The notes: generated by a model from the sequence alone, not told the origin. A stretch of 64,000 bases of DNA from Hymenobacter sp. J193 (GCF_024700075.1 NZ_JAJONE010000001.1:1826001-1890000), one strand, 5' to 3'. Positions 33,677 to 42,919 are shown, counted from the stretch's first letter. Translations and numbers: made by a program.

Positions 33677-34825
33677 TTAAATGCTTAGCGGCTCTTTGCG
33701 GTACATGCGCGCCAGTTGGGCCACGGCGTAATCCACTTCCTCTTCCGTGTTGTACTTGCTCATGGAAAAACGGATGGTGCCCCGGTCAGGGTCGGCGTTG
33801 AGGGCATTGAGCACGTGCGAGCCGGCATTGGCGCCGCTGGTACACGCCGAGCCACCCGACACCGACACCTTGTTGATGTCCAGGTTGAAGAGCAGCATCT
33901 CATTCATCTCCGAGGGCGGCAAACTCACGCTCAGCACCGTGTACAGGCTGTGAGCCGCATCGGCCGAGGTGCCGTTGAACTCCACCCCGTCCACTTCAGC
34001 GCGGAGTTTCTCGATAAACCGGTCTTTCAGGCCCTGAATGTGGCTTTGGTGCGCGGCCATGTCGCGGTAAGCAATTTCCAGCGCCTTGGCCAAGCCGATA
34101 ATACCATACACATTCTCGGTGCCAGCGCGCTGGTTGCGTTCCTGCGAGCCGCCATGAATCAGGGCATCTACCAGCAGGCCCGAGCGGCGGTACAGGAAGC
34201 CCACCCCTTTCGGGCCATGAAACTTGTGGGCCGAGCCTACCAGAAAATGTGCCTTCAACTGCTGCACATCGTGGCGGTAGTGACCCATCGTCTGCACCGT
34301 ATCGGTATGAAATACCGCATTGTGCCGGGCACAGATGTCGCCGATAGCGGCAATATCGTTGAGGTTGCCAATTTCGTTGTTGGCGTGCATCAGGCTCACA
34401 TACGTGCGCGGGTGCGCGGCCAGCAGCTCGTCCAAGTGCTCCAGGTCGAGGCAGCCCTGCGCGTCATGGCGCAGGTAGCTCAGCTTCAGGTCGCCGCACT
34501 TTTCCAGGGCCTGCATGGTGTGCAGCACGGCGTGGTGCTCCAGCTTGGAGGTGATGCCGTGCTTGAGGCCGAGGGTACGCACACTGCCAAAGGCGGCGTA
34601 GTTATCGGCTTCCGTGCCGCAGGAGGTAAACACGATTTCGGCCGGCGCGGCATTGATAAGGTGCGCAATGGTCTTGCGGGCATTTTCGATGGCGGCGCGC
34701 ACCTGTCGGCCGTGGCCATGGATACTGCTGGGGTTGCCGAAGTGGTTTTGCAGGAAGGGCAGCATAGCATCCAGCACTTCGGGGTCCAGCGGCGTGGTGG
34801 CGGCGTTATCGAAATACACGTTCAT
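33677..34825 (-). CDS. Cysteine desulfurase (NifS/IscS-like)
   Basis: PLP enzyme taking sulfur from cysteine for iron-sulfur clusters, thiolated tRNA or other uses. 382 residues. Start MNVYFDNAATTPLDPEVLDAM. The PLP-binding Lys is in VGSAHKFHGPKGVGFLY. The mobile catalytic-Cys loop is VSGGSACTSGANAGSHV. Typical length for the IscS/NifS group. The neighbours do not include iscU, so the acceptor cannot be inferred. Convergent to the upstream membrane genes and downstream of glmM on the minus strand. Confidence 0.95.
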   Translation of the reverse strand: MNVYFDNAATTPLDPEVLDAMLPFLQNHFGNPSSIHGHGRQVRAAIENARKTIAHLINAAPAEIVFTSCGTEADNYAAFGSVRTLGLKHGITSKLEHHAVLHTMQALEKCGDLKLSYLRHDAQGCLDLEHLDELLAAHPRTYVSLMHANNEIGNLNDIAAIGDICARHNAVFHTDTVQTMGHYRHDVQQLKAHFLVGSAHKFHGPKGVGFLYRRSGLLVDALIHGGSQERNQRAGTENVYGIIGLAKALEIAYRDMAAHQSHIQGLKDRFIEKLRAEVDGVEFNGTSADAAHSLYTVLSVSLPPSEMNEMLLFNLDINKVSVSGGSACTSGANAGSHVLNALNADPDRGTIRFSMSKYNTEEEVDYAVAQLARMYRKEPLSI

Positions 34826-34877
34826 GAGCAGGGCAACAGCTTATTCAACAGAGACTGAAAGTCTGACGCCACAAAAA

Positions 34878-34912
34878 TACAGGATTCCGGCCGGGTAGCC
34901 GAAATCCTGTAC
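34878..34912 (-). terminator. Terminator between glmM and cysteine desulfurase
   Basis: ACAGGATTTCGG pairs with CCGGAATCCTGT with one mismatch around a GC loop, followed on the minus strand by ATTTTTG. Confidence 0.75.
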
Positions 34913-34957
34913 GTTTATAGCCTCTTCGCAAAGGCCAGCACTTACTGAAACAAGAAG

Positions 34958-36346
34958 TTATTTGCTGATGATCTCCTTGATGTCGCCGATGATTTTGTTG
35001 GCCAGATAGTCTGCCGTGGCGTTCGAGGTCGACTCGGCGTAGATGCGGATGATAGGTTCGGTGTTGGATTTGCGCAGGTGTACCCACTCCTTGTCAAACT
35101 CGATTTTTACGCCATCAATCGTGTTGACGGGCTGCTTGGCGTAGCGCGCCTGCATCTGCACCAGCACCTCGTCGGTATTGATTTCCGGCGTCAGCTCAAT
35201 CTTGTTTTTCGAGATAAAGTAGTTCGGGTACGAGGCTCGAAGCTGCGTCATGGTCAGGCCGGTTTTGGCCAGATGACTCAGAAACAGGGCAATGCCTACC
35301 AGGGAGTCGCGGCCGTAGTGCAGCTCGGGGTAAATGATACCGCCGTTGCCTTCCCCACCGATAACGGCGTTGGTTTCCTTCATCTTGTTTACCACGTTCA
35401 CCTCGCCCACGGCGGCGGCGGCGTACTGGCCACCGTGCTTTTCCGTCACGTCGCGCAGGGCGCGGGTGCTGCTGAGGTTGCTCACCGTGTTGCCGCCGCC
35501 ATTCTGCTGCAGCACGTAGTCGGCCACGGCCACCAAGGTGTATTCTTCCCCGAACATGGAGCCATCCTCATTCACCAGGGCCAAGCGGTCCACGTCCGGG
35601 TCCACCACAATACCGAGGTCGAAAGAGCCTTTTTCCAGCACTCGGGCAATATCGCGCAGGTTCTCGGGCAGGGGCTCGGGGTTGTGGGCAAAGTCGCCGG
35701 TAGGCTCGCAGAACAGCTTTTCGATGACCTCCACGCCGAGCTGCTCCAGCAGCATCGGCACGGCAAAGCCTCCCGAGGAATTCACTGCATCCACTACCAC
35801 CCGGAAGTTTTTGGCTTTGATGGCCGCTTTATCTACCAGGGGCAGCGTCAGGATAGCGTTGATGTGCTCCTGCAGGAAGGTGTCGTCGGTGGCGTATTTG
35901 CCCAGCTTGGTTACGGGCGCAAAGTCAAACGACTCAGAGTCGCCCAGAGCCAGTACCTGCTGGCCGTCTTTGTCGGAAATAAACTCCCCCTTCTGATTCA
36001 GGAGCTTCAGGGCATTCCACTGCTTGGGGTTGTGCGAGGCCGTGAGGATGATACCACCGCCCGCTTTCTTGGCCGGCACGGCCATTTCCACGGTAGGCGT
36101 GGTGCTGAGGCCCAGGTCAATGATATCGATGCCCAGCCCTTGCAGCGTGGCCGACACCAGGCGGCTGACCATTTCGCCCGAAATACGCGCGTCGCGGCCA
36201 ATAACGATGGTATTGTTTTGGGTGGTGTTCAGCACCCAGGTACCAAAGGCGGCCGCGTACTTTACTACATCAATCGGCGTGAGGCCGTCGCCGGCCGCGC
36301 CCCCAATGGTTCCCCGGATGCCCGAAATAGATTTGATCAGTGCCAC
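34958..36346 (-). CDS. glmM: Phosphoglucosamine mutase
   Basis: Converts glucosamine-6-phosphate to glucosamine-1-phosphate for cell-wall precursor synthesis. About 462 residues from GTG 36346 (VALIKSISGIRGTIGG). The phosphorylated Ser is in ILTASHNPKQWNALKL and the metal loop is VVDPDVDRLALVNEDG. The sugar-binding loop GGEGNGGIIYPELHYGRDS is present. A longer frame upstream is unlikely. Could be annotated as a phosphomannomutase-like enzyme, but the SHNP and GGEGN motifs fit GlmM. Confidence 0.93.
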   Translation of the reverse strand: MALIKSISGIRGTIGGAAGDGLTPIDVVKYAAAFGTWVLNTTQNNTIVIGRDARISGEMVSRLVSATLQGLGIDIIDLGLSTTPTVEMAVPAKKAGGGIILTASHNPKQWNALKLLNQKGEFISDKDGQQVLALGDSESFDFAPVTKLGKYATDDTFLQEHINAILTLPLVDKAAIKAKNFRVVVDAVNSSGGFAVPMLLEQLGVEVIEKLFCEPTGDFAHNPEPLPENLRDIARVLEKGSFDLGIVVDPDVDRLALVNEDGSMFGEEYTLVAVADYVLQQNGGGNTVSNLSSTRALRDVTEKHGGQYAAAAVGEVNVVNKMKETNAVIGGEGNGGIIYPELHYGRDSLVGIALFLSHLAKTGLTMTQLRASYPNYFISKNKIELTPEINTDEVLVQMQARYAKQPVNTIDGVKIEFDKEWVHLRKSNTEPIIRIYAESTSNATADYLANKIIGDIKEIISK

Positions 36347-36500
36347 AGTGCCAGTCAGAAAGTGAAGCGTTGAAAAGTCAACTAAATGCGGGGCAAAAGT
36401 AGGCAACTACCCCGGGTTTCGCTATTCCACCCCACCAACCAGCTGGGGTGTGTACTTCCCCGCTATTTGATGTAGATACAGTTGAAGCCGGCGGCCGTTG

Positions 36501-36508
36501 TATATTTG
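36501..36508 (+). promoter_or_regulatory. -7 box of mazG
   Basis: TATATTTG exactly matches TAnnTTTG and ends 5 nt before the ATG, implying a very short leader or a start codon very near the transcription start. TTGA stands 17 nt upstream. Confidence 0.5.
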
Positions 36509-36513
36509 AACTA

Positions 36514-37341
36514 ATGGAATACACCCCTGCTGCCCGCCGCCCCGCCCAGCTGGAGGCTTTTAGCCGCCTGCTTGATGTGCTGGACCGCCTTCGTGCCGAG
36601 TGCCCTTGGGACCGAAAGCAAACCCTGGAAAGCCTGCGCCACCTCACCATTGAGGAAACCTACGAGCTCAGCGACGCCATCATCCGCGGCAACTTGCCCG
36701 ACCTGCAAAAGGAGCTGGGCGACGTGATGCTGCACCTGACTTTCTACGCCAAGATTGCCAGTGAGCAGGGAGCCTTCGATATTGCCGACGTGCTGAATGC
36801 GCAGTGCGAAAAGCTCATTTTCCGGCACCCGCACATCTACGGCAATGTGCAGGCCGACAGCGAAGAAGACGTAAAACGCAACTGGGAACAGCTCAAACTC
36901 CAGGAAAAAGGCAACTCCTCGGTGCTTGGTGGCGTACCTGCCTCGTTGCCTGCGCTTATCAAAGCCATGCGGATTCAGGAGAAAGCCCGTGGCGCGGGGT
37001 TCGATTGGGAAAAGCCGGAGCAGGTATGGGAAAAGGTGCAGGAAGAATTGCAGGAGTTCGGGAATGAGTTTGCCGATGTTGTGCCTTCCGAAGGCCGGCA
37101 GGAGCGGGCCGCCGCCGAGTTTGGCGACTTATTATTCTCGCTTATCAACTTTGCCCGCCACGCCGGAATCAATCCTGAAGAAGCCCTGGAACGCACCAAC
37201 CGTAAGTTTATTCACCGCTTTCAACACCTCGAAACTGCCTCTGCGCGCGACGGATACCAGCTGCGGGACTTAACGCTGGCGCAGATGGATGTGTATTGGA
37301 ACCAAGCCAAGCAGCTTCCACCCGCCGGCTCCCCGGAATAG
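36514..37341 (+). CDS. mazG: Nucleoside triphosphate pyrophosphohydrolase MazG
   Basis: Hydrolyses (d)NTPs to monophosphate and pyrophosphate, cleaning the nucleotide pool. About 275 residues. Two MazG units: the first with ECPWDRKQTLESLRHLTIEETYELSDAI and ELGDVMLHLTFYAKIA, the second with EELQEFGNEFADVV, then EFGDLLFSLINFARHAGINPEEAL. The metal-binding acidic pairs are present in both. The start at 36514 is the standard one for the family; the upstream extension to 36448 is excluded by the promoter box. Confidence 0.94.
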   Translation: MEYTPAARRPAQLEAFSRLLDVLDRLRAECPWDRKQTLESLRHLTIEETYELSDAIIRGNLPDLQKELGDVMLHLTFYAKIASEQGAFDIADVLNAQCEKLIFRHPHIYGNVQADSEEDVKRNWEQLKLQEKGNSSVLGGVPASLPALIKAMRIQEKARGAGFDWEKPEQVWEKVQEELQEFGNEFADVVPSEGRQERAAAEFGDLLFSLINFARHAGINPEEALERTNRKFIHRFQHLETASARDGYQLRDLTLAQMDVYWNQAKQLPPAGSPE

Positions 37342-37390
37342 CGTTTTTTTAAGACCTGCCCTGCATGAAAGCCTTTAAACGCATTTTGGA

Positions 37391-37422
37391 TTTGGCAGCG
37401 CGAAGGGTTTTGTTTAGGTTTG
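37391..37422 (+). promoter_or_regulatory. Promoter of the exbB-exbD-tonB operon
   Basis: TTTG at 37391-37394 and TAGGTTTG at 37415-37422 are 20 nt apart, a full match to the Bacteroidota consensus. The leader before the ATG at 37595 is about 165 nt and no other element is seen in 37342-37594. Confidence 0.8.
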
Positions 37423-37594
37423 CCAGAGAGAGTCTAACTTTCGGAACTGGCCCCGCGCACGAGCAGACCCACTTGCTTGCCTTTAGTACGGCAATGGTGC
37501 GGGTGAGCGGGGCGTTTCCGTCTTAAAGCCTTTCGTCACAGTTTTCACCCACAACTTCATCTTTCACCAACCAACCTCCTAATTTTCCGGAACA

Positions 37595-38467
37595 ATGGAA
37601 CAAAAGAATGCCATGAACAAGAACGTGCGGCCTGCCGCTCCTGCTGCACCCAAGGGTGAAGCAAAAGGCGGTTCCGCGTTTGCCGCCATCGTGATTCCAC
37701 TGGCTTTTATTGTTAGCCTCCTGATCTTCTTCTTCGTGTTGGGTAATGGCGCTAACTTCCAGGGTGGTAACAACGAGAATGCTGCTCTGCCAGGCAACTA
37801 CCTGGGTACCATCTACAAAGGAGGCATTATCGTACCTTTCCTGATGACGCTTTTCCTGTTGGTAATTACGTTCTCGATTGAGCGCTTCCTCACCATCAGC
37901 AAAGCTAAAGGCTCCAAGAGCATCGAAAGCTTCGTGCGCTCGATCCGCCAGAAGCTGAATGCCAATGATATCTCCGGTGCTATTGCCGTTTGCGACCAGC
38001 AGAAAGGCTCAGTAGCCGCCGTAGTTAAGTCGGGCCTGCTGAAGTACCAGGAAATGTCGCGCGAGCGTGGTCTCGACAAAGACCAGAAGATCCTGGCTAT
38101 CCAGAAGGAAATCGAGGAATCGACGACGCTGGAGCTGCCGATGCTGGAAAAGAACCTCGTTATCCTCTCCACCATTGCTTCGGTATCGACGCTGGTAGGT
38201 CTGCTGGGTACGGTATTCGGTATGATCAAGGCCTTCTCGGCACTGGCTCAAGCCGGTAACCCCGACGCCGTAGCTCTGGCTGAAGGTATTTCGGAAGCAC
38301 TGATCAACACGGCTATCGGTATTGCCGGCTCGGCCATTGCCATCATTGCCTACAACTACTTCACCAGCAAGATTGACGAGCTGACTTACAGCATCGACGA
38401 AGCCGGCTTCAGCATTATTCAGACCTTCGCGGCTCAGCACGGCGAAAAAGAAACTTACACGGCTTAA
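37595..38467 (+). CDS. exbB: MotA/TolQ/ExbB proton-channel family protein
   Basis: Inner-membrane channel subunit that powers TonB-dependent transport. 290 residues with an N-terminal hydrophobic segment (FAAIVIPLAFIVSLLIFFFVLG), then KGGIIVPFLMTLFLLVITFSIERF, and the conserved C-terminal pair of helices with STIASVSTLVGLLGTVFGMIKAFSAL and EGISEALINTAIGIAGSAIAIIAYNYF. The long N-terminal part with an extra helix is usual for Bacteroidota. First gene of a five-gene run with exbD, exbD, tonB, then a second tonB. Confidence 0.95.
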   Translation: MEQKNAMNKNVRPAAPAAPKGEAKGGSAFAAIVIPLAFIVSLLIFFFVLGNGANFQGGNNENAALPGNYLGTIYKGGIIVPFLMTLFLLVITFSIERFLTISKAKGSKSIESFVRSIRQKLNANDISGAIAVCDQQKGSVAAVVKSGLLKYQEMSRERGLDKDQKILAIQKEIEESTTLELPMLEKNLVILSTIASVSTLVGLLGTVFGMIKAFSALAQAGNPDAVALAEGISEALINTAIGIAGSAIAIIAYNYFTSKIDELTYSIDEAGFSIIQTFAAQHGEKETYTA

Positions 38468-38527
38468 TCTGCGGTTACGCAATAAAGCCAGTGTACGTAT
38501 CGTTGTCTGAATAAAACCACGCAAGAA

Positions 38528-39151
38528 ATGCCTAAAGTTAAGCCCCATAGAACGTCCCCTTCGCTGGATATGACCCCGATGGTGGACCTGGCCTTCCTGC
38601 TGGTGACGTTCTTCATGCTCACCACCAAGTTTGCCCCCGAGGAAGTGGTGATAGTGGATACTCCCTCCTCTACCTCGGAAATCAAGCTGCCGGAAAGCAA
38701 CGTTATCCGCCTGCTTATCGACAAGGATAAGCGCGTGTTCTTCGGGCTGGAAAGCGACAAAGCCCGGGCTTTGCTTCTCGACCGGATGGGCGCCAAGTAC
38801 GGCGTTTCGTTCACTGAAAAGCAGAAGCGCGCCTTTGGTGGCCTCAACAGCTTTGGCGTACCGGTTCAGCAGCTTGGCTCTTTGCTCGATATGAGCACGG
38901 AGCAGCGCAAAGAGGTAAAGCAGCCTGGTCTGCTTTCCGAAGCTGATACAGTGCAGCTCATCGACTGGGTAATGACCGCCCGCCAAGCCAACATGGACGC
39001 GGTGAAGAAGCCCACCTTTATTGCCATCAAAGGCGATAACGACGCCGATGTGGCCACGGTAAGAAGAGTTATCCAGCTGTTGCAGAACAAGAACATCAAC
39101 CGTTTCAACCTCATCACCGACTTGGAGAACAAGCCGGTAGTGAGCCGCTAA
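38528..39151 (+). CDS. exbD: Biopolymer transporter ExbD (first copy)
   Basis: 207 residues, single-pass protein. The cytoplasmic start is followed by the conserved SLDMTPMVDLAFLLVTFFMLTTKF, in which the Asp in DLAFLL is the proton-path residue. A periplasmic domain of about 150 residues follows. It lies 60 nt after exbB, 8 nt before a second exbD. The longer periplasmic domain differs from the next copy, as is usual for the two-ExbD arrangement of this phylum. Confidence 0.94.
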   Translation: MPKVKPHRTSPSLDMTPMVDLAFLLVTFFMLTTKFAPEEVVIVDTPSSTSEIKLPESNVIRLLIDKDKRVFFGLESDKARALLLDRMGAKYGVSFTEKQKRAFGGLNSFGVPVQQLGSLLDMSTEQRKEVKQPGLLSEADTVQLIDWVMTARQANMDAVKKPTFIAIKGDNDADVATVRRVIQLLQNKNINRFNLITDLENKPVVSR

Positions 39152-39159
39152 GCGCAGCC

Positions 39160-39681
39160 ATGGCAGAAATACAACAACAAGCCGACTCCGGTAAAGGAGG
39201 AAAGAAGCGGGCCAAAAAAATGTCGACCAAAATCGACATGACACCGATGGTGGACTTGGCCTTTTTGCTTCTGACCTTCTTTATGCTCACCACCACGTTC
39301 AATAAGCCGAATGTGATGCAGGTGACAATGCCCGTGAAGGAGAAAAACAAGGAAGAGCAGTCGGAGCTGAAAGCCTCGGATGCCTTCACTATCCTGATGG
39401 GTGAGAACAACAAGGTGTACTACTACGAAGGTCTGGCCGATGCCACGACCAAGCCGGAGCTGAAGCTTTCGAGCTATGATGCGAACGGCATTCGTAAAGT
39501 GCTACTCCAGCGGCAGCGCCAGAACCCCAAAACGGTGGTTCTGATCAAGCCGGATGACAAGTCCAACTATAAAAACATGGTGGACATCCTGGATGAAATG
39601 AACATCACCGACCAGAAAAAGTACGCGCTGGTGCCCATTTCGAAAGTCGACACTGAACTTATTGCAACCTCCGGCTTATGA
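39160..39681 (+). CDS. exbD: Biopolymer transporter ExbD (second copy)
   Basis: 173 residues. Basic start (GGKKRAKKMSTK) then IDMTPMVDLAFLLLTFFMLTTTF with the conserved Asp, followed by a periplasmic domain. The stop codon overlaps the tonB start by 4 nt (ATGA), indicating translational coupling. Confidence 0.94.
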   Translation: MAEIQQQADSGKGGKKRAKKMSTKIDMTPMVDLAFLLLTFFMLTTTFNKPNVMQVTMPVKEKNKEEQSELKASDAFTILMGENNKVYYYEGLADATTKPELKLSSYDANGIRKVLLQRQRQNPKTVVLIKPDDKSNYKNMVDILDEMNITDQKKYALVPISKVDTELIATSGL

Positions 39682-40505
39682 TGGATAACGCGCAGCTAGC
39701 ACACGCTAGCCTCAACGACATCGTGTTCGAAGGCCGGAACAAGGCCTACGGGGCGTATGTGTTGCGGCGCTTGTACAACAAGCACGTGACGCGGGCCTTG
39801 ATCATTGCCGTTGCTCTTTTCGCCTTGCTCGTGACATTCCCGCTTCTGGCGCGCATGTTTGGTAGCAACGACGTGGTAGAGGACGACAAGATGCTCAAGG
39901 AGAACGTTCTGATGGATGCTCCTCCACTGGACGAAACCAAACCCCCACCCCCACCGCCGCCACCCGAGGCGCCGCCACCACCGCCGCCCAAGCTCTCCAC
40001 TATTAAGTTCACTCCGCCCGTCGTGAAAAAGGACGAGGAAGTGCGCAAAGTGGAAGAAATTCCGGATCAGAAGGAACTGGAAGAAAAGGTAGTGGCCGCC
40101 GTAACGGTGAAAGGCAACACGGACAACCCTAACGACCTGACGGGCCTCGAAGGCACCGGCGACAAGGTAGTAGAGGAAGTGGTGGAGCAGAAGGTATATA
40201 CCTACGTAGAGCAGATGCCGGTATTCCCCGGCGGCCAGGAAGCCCTGCTGCAATACATTGGTAAAAACATCCGCTATCCCGCCCTTGCCCTGCGCAACCA
40301 AATCGAAGGCAAGGTATTCGTAAACTTCACCGTAGGCCCCGATGGTAGCGTAACTGACGTAAAGGTTACGAAGCCCCTGGGCGGTGGCACCGACGAAGAA
40401 GCTGTTCGCGTAATTAAGACGCTGCCGCGCTTCGCTCCGGGCAAACAGAACGGCCGCGCCGTAAGCGTGTCATTTACCGTTCCGGTGACTTTCGCCATCA
40501 AGTAA
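39678..40505 (+). CDS. tonB: Energy transducer TonB (first copy)
   Basis: 275 residues. The Bacteroidota-type start (LNDIVFEGRNKAYGAYVLRRLY) precedes one membrane helix (ALIIAVALFALLVTFPLLARMF). A proline-rich periplasmic spacer follows (PPPPPPEAPPPPPPKLS), then the C-terminal TonB domain with MPVFPGGQEALLQYIGKNIRYPALAL, GKVFVNFTVGPDGSVTDVKV and GRAVSVSFTVPVTF. The terminator 20 nt downstream ends the operon before the second tonB. Confidence 0.95.
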   Translation: MMDNAQLAHASLNDIVFEGRNKAYGAYVLRRLYNKHVTRALIIAVALFALLVTFPLLARMFGSNDVVEDDKMLKENVLMDAPPLDETKPPPPPPPPEAPPPPPPKLSTIKFTPPVVKKDEEVRKVEEIPDQKELEEKVVAAVTVKGNTDNPNDLTGLEGTGDKVVEEVVEQKVYTYVEQMPVFPGGQEALLQYIGKNIRYPALALRNQIEGKVFVNFTVGPDGSVTDVKVTKPLGGGTDEEAVRVIKTLPRFAPGKQNGRAVSVSFTVPVTFAIK

Positions 40506-40524
40506 ACGTTCGGCTTCGGCCCCT

Positions 40525-40562
40525 AAAACCCGAATCAGGCTCCGGCTTGGTTCGGGTTTTTT
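40525..40562 (+). terminator. Intrinsic terminator after first tonB
   Basis: AAACCCGAA pairs with TTCGGGTTT around a 16-nt loop and is followed by TTTTTT. Confidence 0.85.
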
Positions 40563-40723
40563 CGTGCCCGAAAAATATTCACTAAAAAATACAGTACGGC
40601 ATATACTAGCTTTTTCAGCCGGGGCGTTAAGCAGATGAAAGCCAGGCAGGGTTCTGTGAGTGAGAAGGTTGGCTTGAATACTACGCACCGTGTACCATCG
40701 TTCACCTTTAACCTATACCACCT

Positions 40724-41551
40724 ATGACCACGCTCAACCTGCTTACCGCCTCCCTCGACGACATCGTGTTCGAAGGGCGCAACAAAGCCTACGGGGCTTT
40801 CGTCCTCCGGCAGCTTTATCGCCGCCACCTGCAAGCCGCCGTGGGTATTGCCACCGCATTGTTTCTGTTATTGGTAGCCACACCACTTTTGGTACGCTAT
40901 TTCTGGCCTGAGCCAGTATTGGTTTCTCCACCTCTAACAATTCCTGATGAAGGCATTAAGCTTATTGATGTAGCGGAGCTGATGAAACCGAAAGCACAAA
41001 GCCAGGCTGCTGTGGCACCACCTGTAGTGCGGCCGCCGGATGAAATAGTACCAACCGTGAAACCAGACGAGTTGGTGACTCAACCGGATATTAAACCAGT
41101 AACCCCCACAACTAATAGCTACTCAGAGTTGCCAGATGGTACGCTGGTGGGACCAGTGGCTATACCAGGAAATGGTACCGTTACCAGCACTGGCTCCGAC
41201 TCGGGAAAAACAACGGTAGTAGCCGTAGCACCACCCAAGCCTTTCCTGACGGCGGAGGTAATGCCAGCGTTTGCCGGGGGAGATAAAGCGCTGGGGGAAT
41301 ATTTTCGCAAGAATCTGCACTATCCGGGTCCAGCGCTGCGGAACCAGATTTCGGGACGGGTGTATGTTTCCTTTACGGTAGGCACCAACGGCGAGATAAT
41401 GGACGTGGAGGTACTCAAAGGCTTAGGCTACGGCACCGAAGAAGAAGCCCAGCGGGTGATTAAGAGCATGCCGCATTGGGTACCGGGCCAGCAGGGCGGC
41501 CGTGCCGTACCCGTTCGGTTCACGCTCCCTATTACCTTTCAGTTTCAATAA
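40724..41551 (+). CDS. tonB: Energy transducer TonB (second copy)
   Basis: 275 residues, the same length as the upstream copy and alike at both ends (LDDIVFEGRNKAYGAFVLRQLY; MPAFAGGDKALGEYFRKNLHYPGPAL; GRVYVSFTVGTNGEIMDVEVL). The middle is different: the polyproline spacer is replaced by a Thr/Val/Pro stretch (VTPTTNSYSELPDG). A tandem duplication with a diverged spacer is the simplest reading. It lies behind a terminator and its promoter is not clear. It may serve a different set of outer-membrane receptors. Confidence 0.94.
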   Translation: MTTLNLLTASLDDIVFEGRNKAYGAFVLRQLYRRHLQAAVGIATALFLLLVATPLLVRYFWPEPVLVSPPLTIPDEGIKLIDVAELMKPKAQSQAAVAPPVVRPPDEIVPTVKPDELVTQPDIKPVTPTTNSYSELPDGTLVGPVAIPGNGTVTSTGSDSGKTTVVAVAPPKPFLTAEVMPAFAGGDKALGEYFRKNLHYPGPALRNQISGRVYVSFTVGTNGEIMDVEVLKGLGYGTEEEAQRVIKSMPHWVPGQQGGRAVPVRFTLPITFQFQ

Positions 41552-41573
41552 GCCTCTGCCGTAGATTTCCGGG

Positions 41574-41612
41574 CGCCCTTCGCTGACCTAGGTAACTAGG
41601 CAGCGAAGGGCG
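41574..41612 (+). terminator. Strong hairpin after second tonB
   Basis: CGCCCTTCGCTG pairs perfectly with CAGCGAAGGGCG around a 15-nt loop. The T-run is short. Confidence 0.65.
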
Positions 41613-41670
41613 TTTGCGCGCCTTTGGGGCCAAACTAACTGCGCTGAATAATACGCCCCAACAATCTGGC

Positions 41671-41678
41671 TACCTTTA
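41671..41678 (+). promoter_or_regulatory. -7 box upstream of the small membrane gene
   Basis: TACCTTTA is one base off TAnnTTTG and lies 37 nt before the ATG at 41716. A clear -33 box is not seen. Confidence 0.4.
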
Positions 41679-41715
41679 TGCGTTTAAGCTTTTCCTGACC
41701 TTCATTTTCTCCTGC

Positions 41716-41964
41716 ATGCTCGACCGACGCCCCGCCCGCGAACGACTGGGCCAAAAAAGCCCGCAGCGTCTGACACGCTATTTCGTGCTTGTAATGGCCA
41801 TTGTGTATACTGCACTGGGCTTTTACCTGCTGCTCGTACCGGTTTCTATTTTCTCCTTGCCCGCCACGCCCCGCCGTCTGCTGGGAGCCGTGTTTGTCCT
41901 CTACGGAATTATTAGATTTGTTCGCAACTACCGCAGCATAACCGGCAAAAACGATGAAGAATAA
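41716..41964 (+). CDS. Small two-helix membrane protein
   Basis: 82 residues: a basic start (DRRPARERLGQKSPQRL), two membrane helices (YFVLVMAIVYTALGFYLLL and RLLGAVFVLYGIIRFV) and a short polar tail. Its end overlaps the PstS-like start by 11 nt, so the two are translationally coupled. It is found upstream of PstS-like genes in related genomes, from memory. Function unknown. Confidence 0.8.
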   Translation: MLDRRPARERLGQKSPQRLTRYFVLVMAIVYTALGFYLLLVPVSIFSLPATPRRLLGAVFVLYGIIRFVRNYRSITGKNDEE

Positions 41965-42919
41965 CCTTTTTTCCCTGCAGCTGGGTGCATTTTTGCTGGC
42001 GGGTATACTGGCCACCAGCTGCAACAGCGGTGGGCCGCCTACCGCAGAAAACATCGACGATACCCCTACCAGCGGCGTGTTGAAAGTAGCGGTAGATGCT
42101 ACCTTCGAGCCCATTGTGAAGTCGCACGTCGATACGTTTCAGCAATTGTATCAGTACGCCAAGATTCAGCCGCAATACGTGCCCGAGTCCGACGCTATGG
42201 AAGCGCTGCTCAACAATAAGGTGCGCGTAGCCATTATATCCCGGGAGTTGACGACCGAAGAGAAAACGCATTTTGAGCGCCTGAAGCTCTTTCCCCGCAC
42301 CACGCACGTAGCCATTGATGCCCTGGCTATTATCGTAAATCCGGCAAACGCCGATTCGCTGCTGACCATGAGTCAGCTGCGTGATATTTTCACGGGCAAG
42401 GCTACGCAGTGGCAGCAGATAAGCCGCAGCAGCAAGCTGGGGGATATTACCGTGGTGTTCGACTCAAACAACTCCAGCACCAGCCGTTACGTGCGCGACT
42501 CCGTGACGCATGGGGCTGAGCTGACCAAGAAGGCATTTGCCTCAAAATCGAACCCAGCGTTGCTGGATTACGTTGCTACCCACACCAATGCCATTGGGGT
42601 CATTGGCGTCAACTGGATCAGCGACCGGGACGATGCCTCCGTACAGAGCTTTTTGCGCCGCGTGCGGGTAGCTGGCATCAGTACAGCCGCAGCCCCCAAG
42701 AGCACCGAGGATTACGTGCAGCCCTATCAGGCCTATCTGGCGCTGAAGACCTACCCGCTTCGGCGCAATGTGTACGTCATCAGCCGGGAGGCGCGGGCAG
42801 GACTTGGCACCGGTTTTGCATCCTTCGTAGCCGGAACCAAGGGGCAGCTCATCATCCTCAAATCCGGTTTGATGCCGGCCGTCGGTCAGACTCGCATCGT
42901 GACGACGAAACCCAACTAG
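41954..42919 (+). CDS. PstS-like phosphate ABC-type substrate-binding lipoprotein
   Basis: 321 residues. Signal peptide with lipobox (GILATSCNS). The body shows VAVDATFEPIVKSHVDTFQQLY, ALAIIVNPANADSLLTMSQLRDIFTG and FDSNNSSTSRYVRDSV, the pattern of phosphate-binding PstS-like proteins, where the ligand-binding Ser/Thr lie in the last stretch. No transporter permease or ATPase is adjacent. In Bacteroidota such a gene typically follows the ExbB-ExbD-TonB set, so a role in envelope energy transduction rather than import is possible. Confidence 0.9.
   Translation: MKNNLFSLQLGAFLLAGILATSCNSGGPPTAENIDDTPTSGVLKVAVDATFEPIVKSHVDTFQQLYQYAKIQPQYVPESDAMEALLNNKVRVAIISRELTTEEKTHFERLKLFPRTTHVAIDALAIIVNPANADSLLTMSQLRDIFTGKATQWQQISRSSKLGDITVVFDSNNSSTSRYVRDSVTHGAELTKKAFASKSNPALLDYVATHTNAIGVIGVNWISDRDDASVQSFLRRVRVAGISTAAAPKSTEDYVQPYQAYLALKTYPLRRNVYVISREARAGLGTGFASFVAGTKGQLIILKSGLMPAVGQTRIVTTKPN

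Noticed and set aside
35078..36373. 431-codon open frame antisense to glmM
   Set aside because: Shadow of glmM with His/Val-rich content and no family resemblance.
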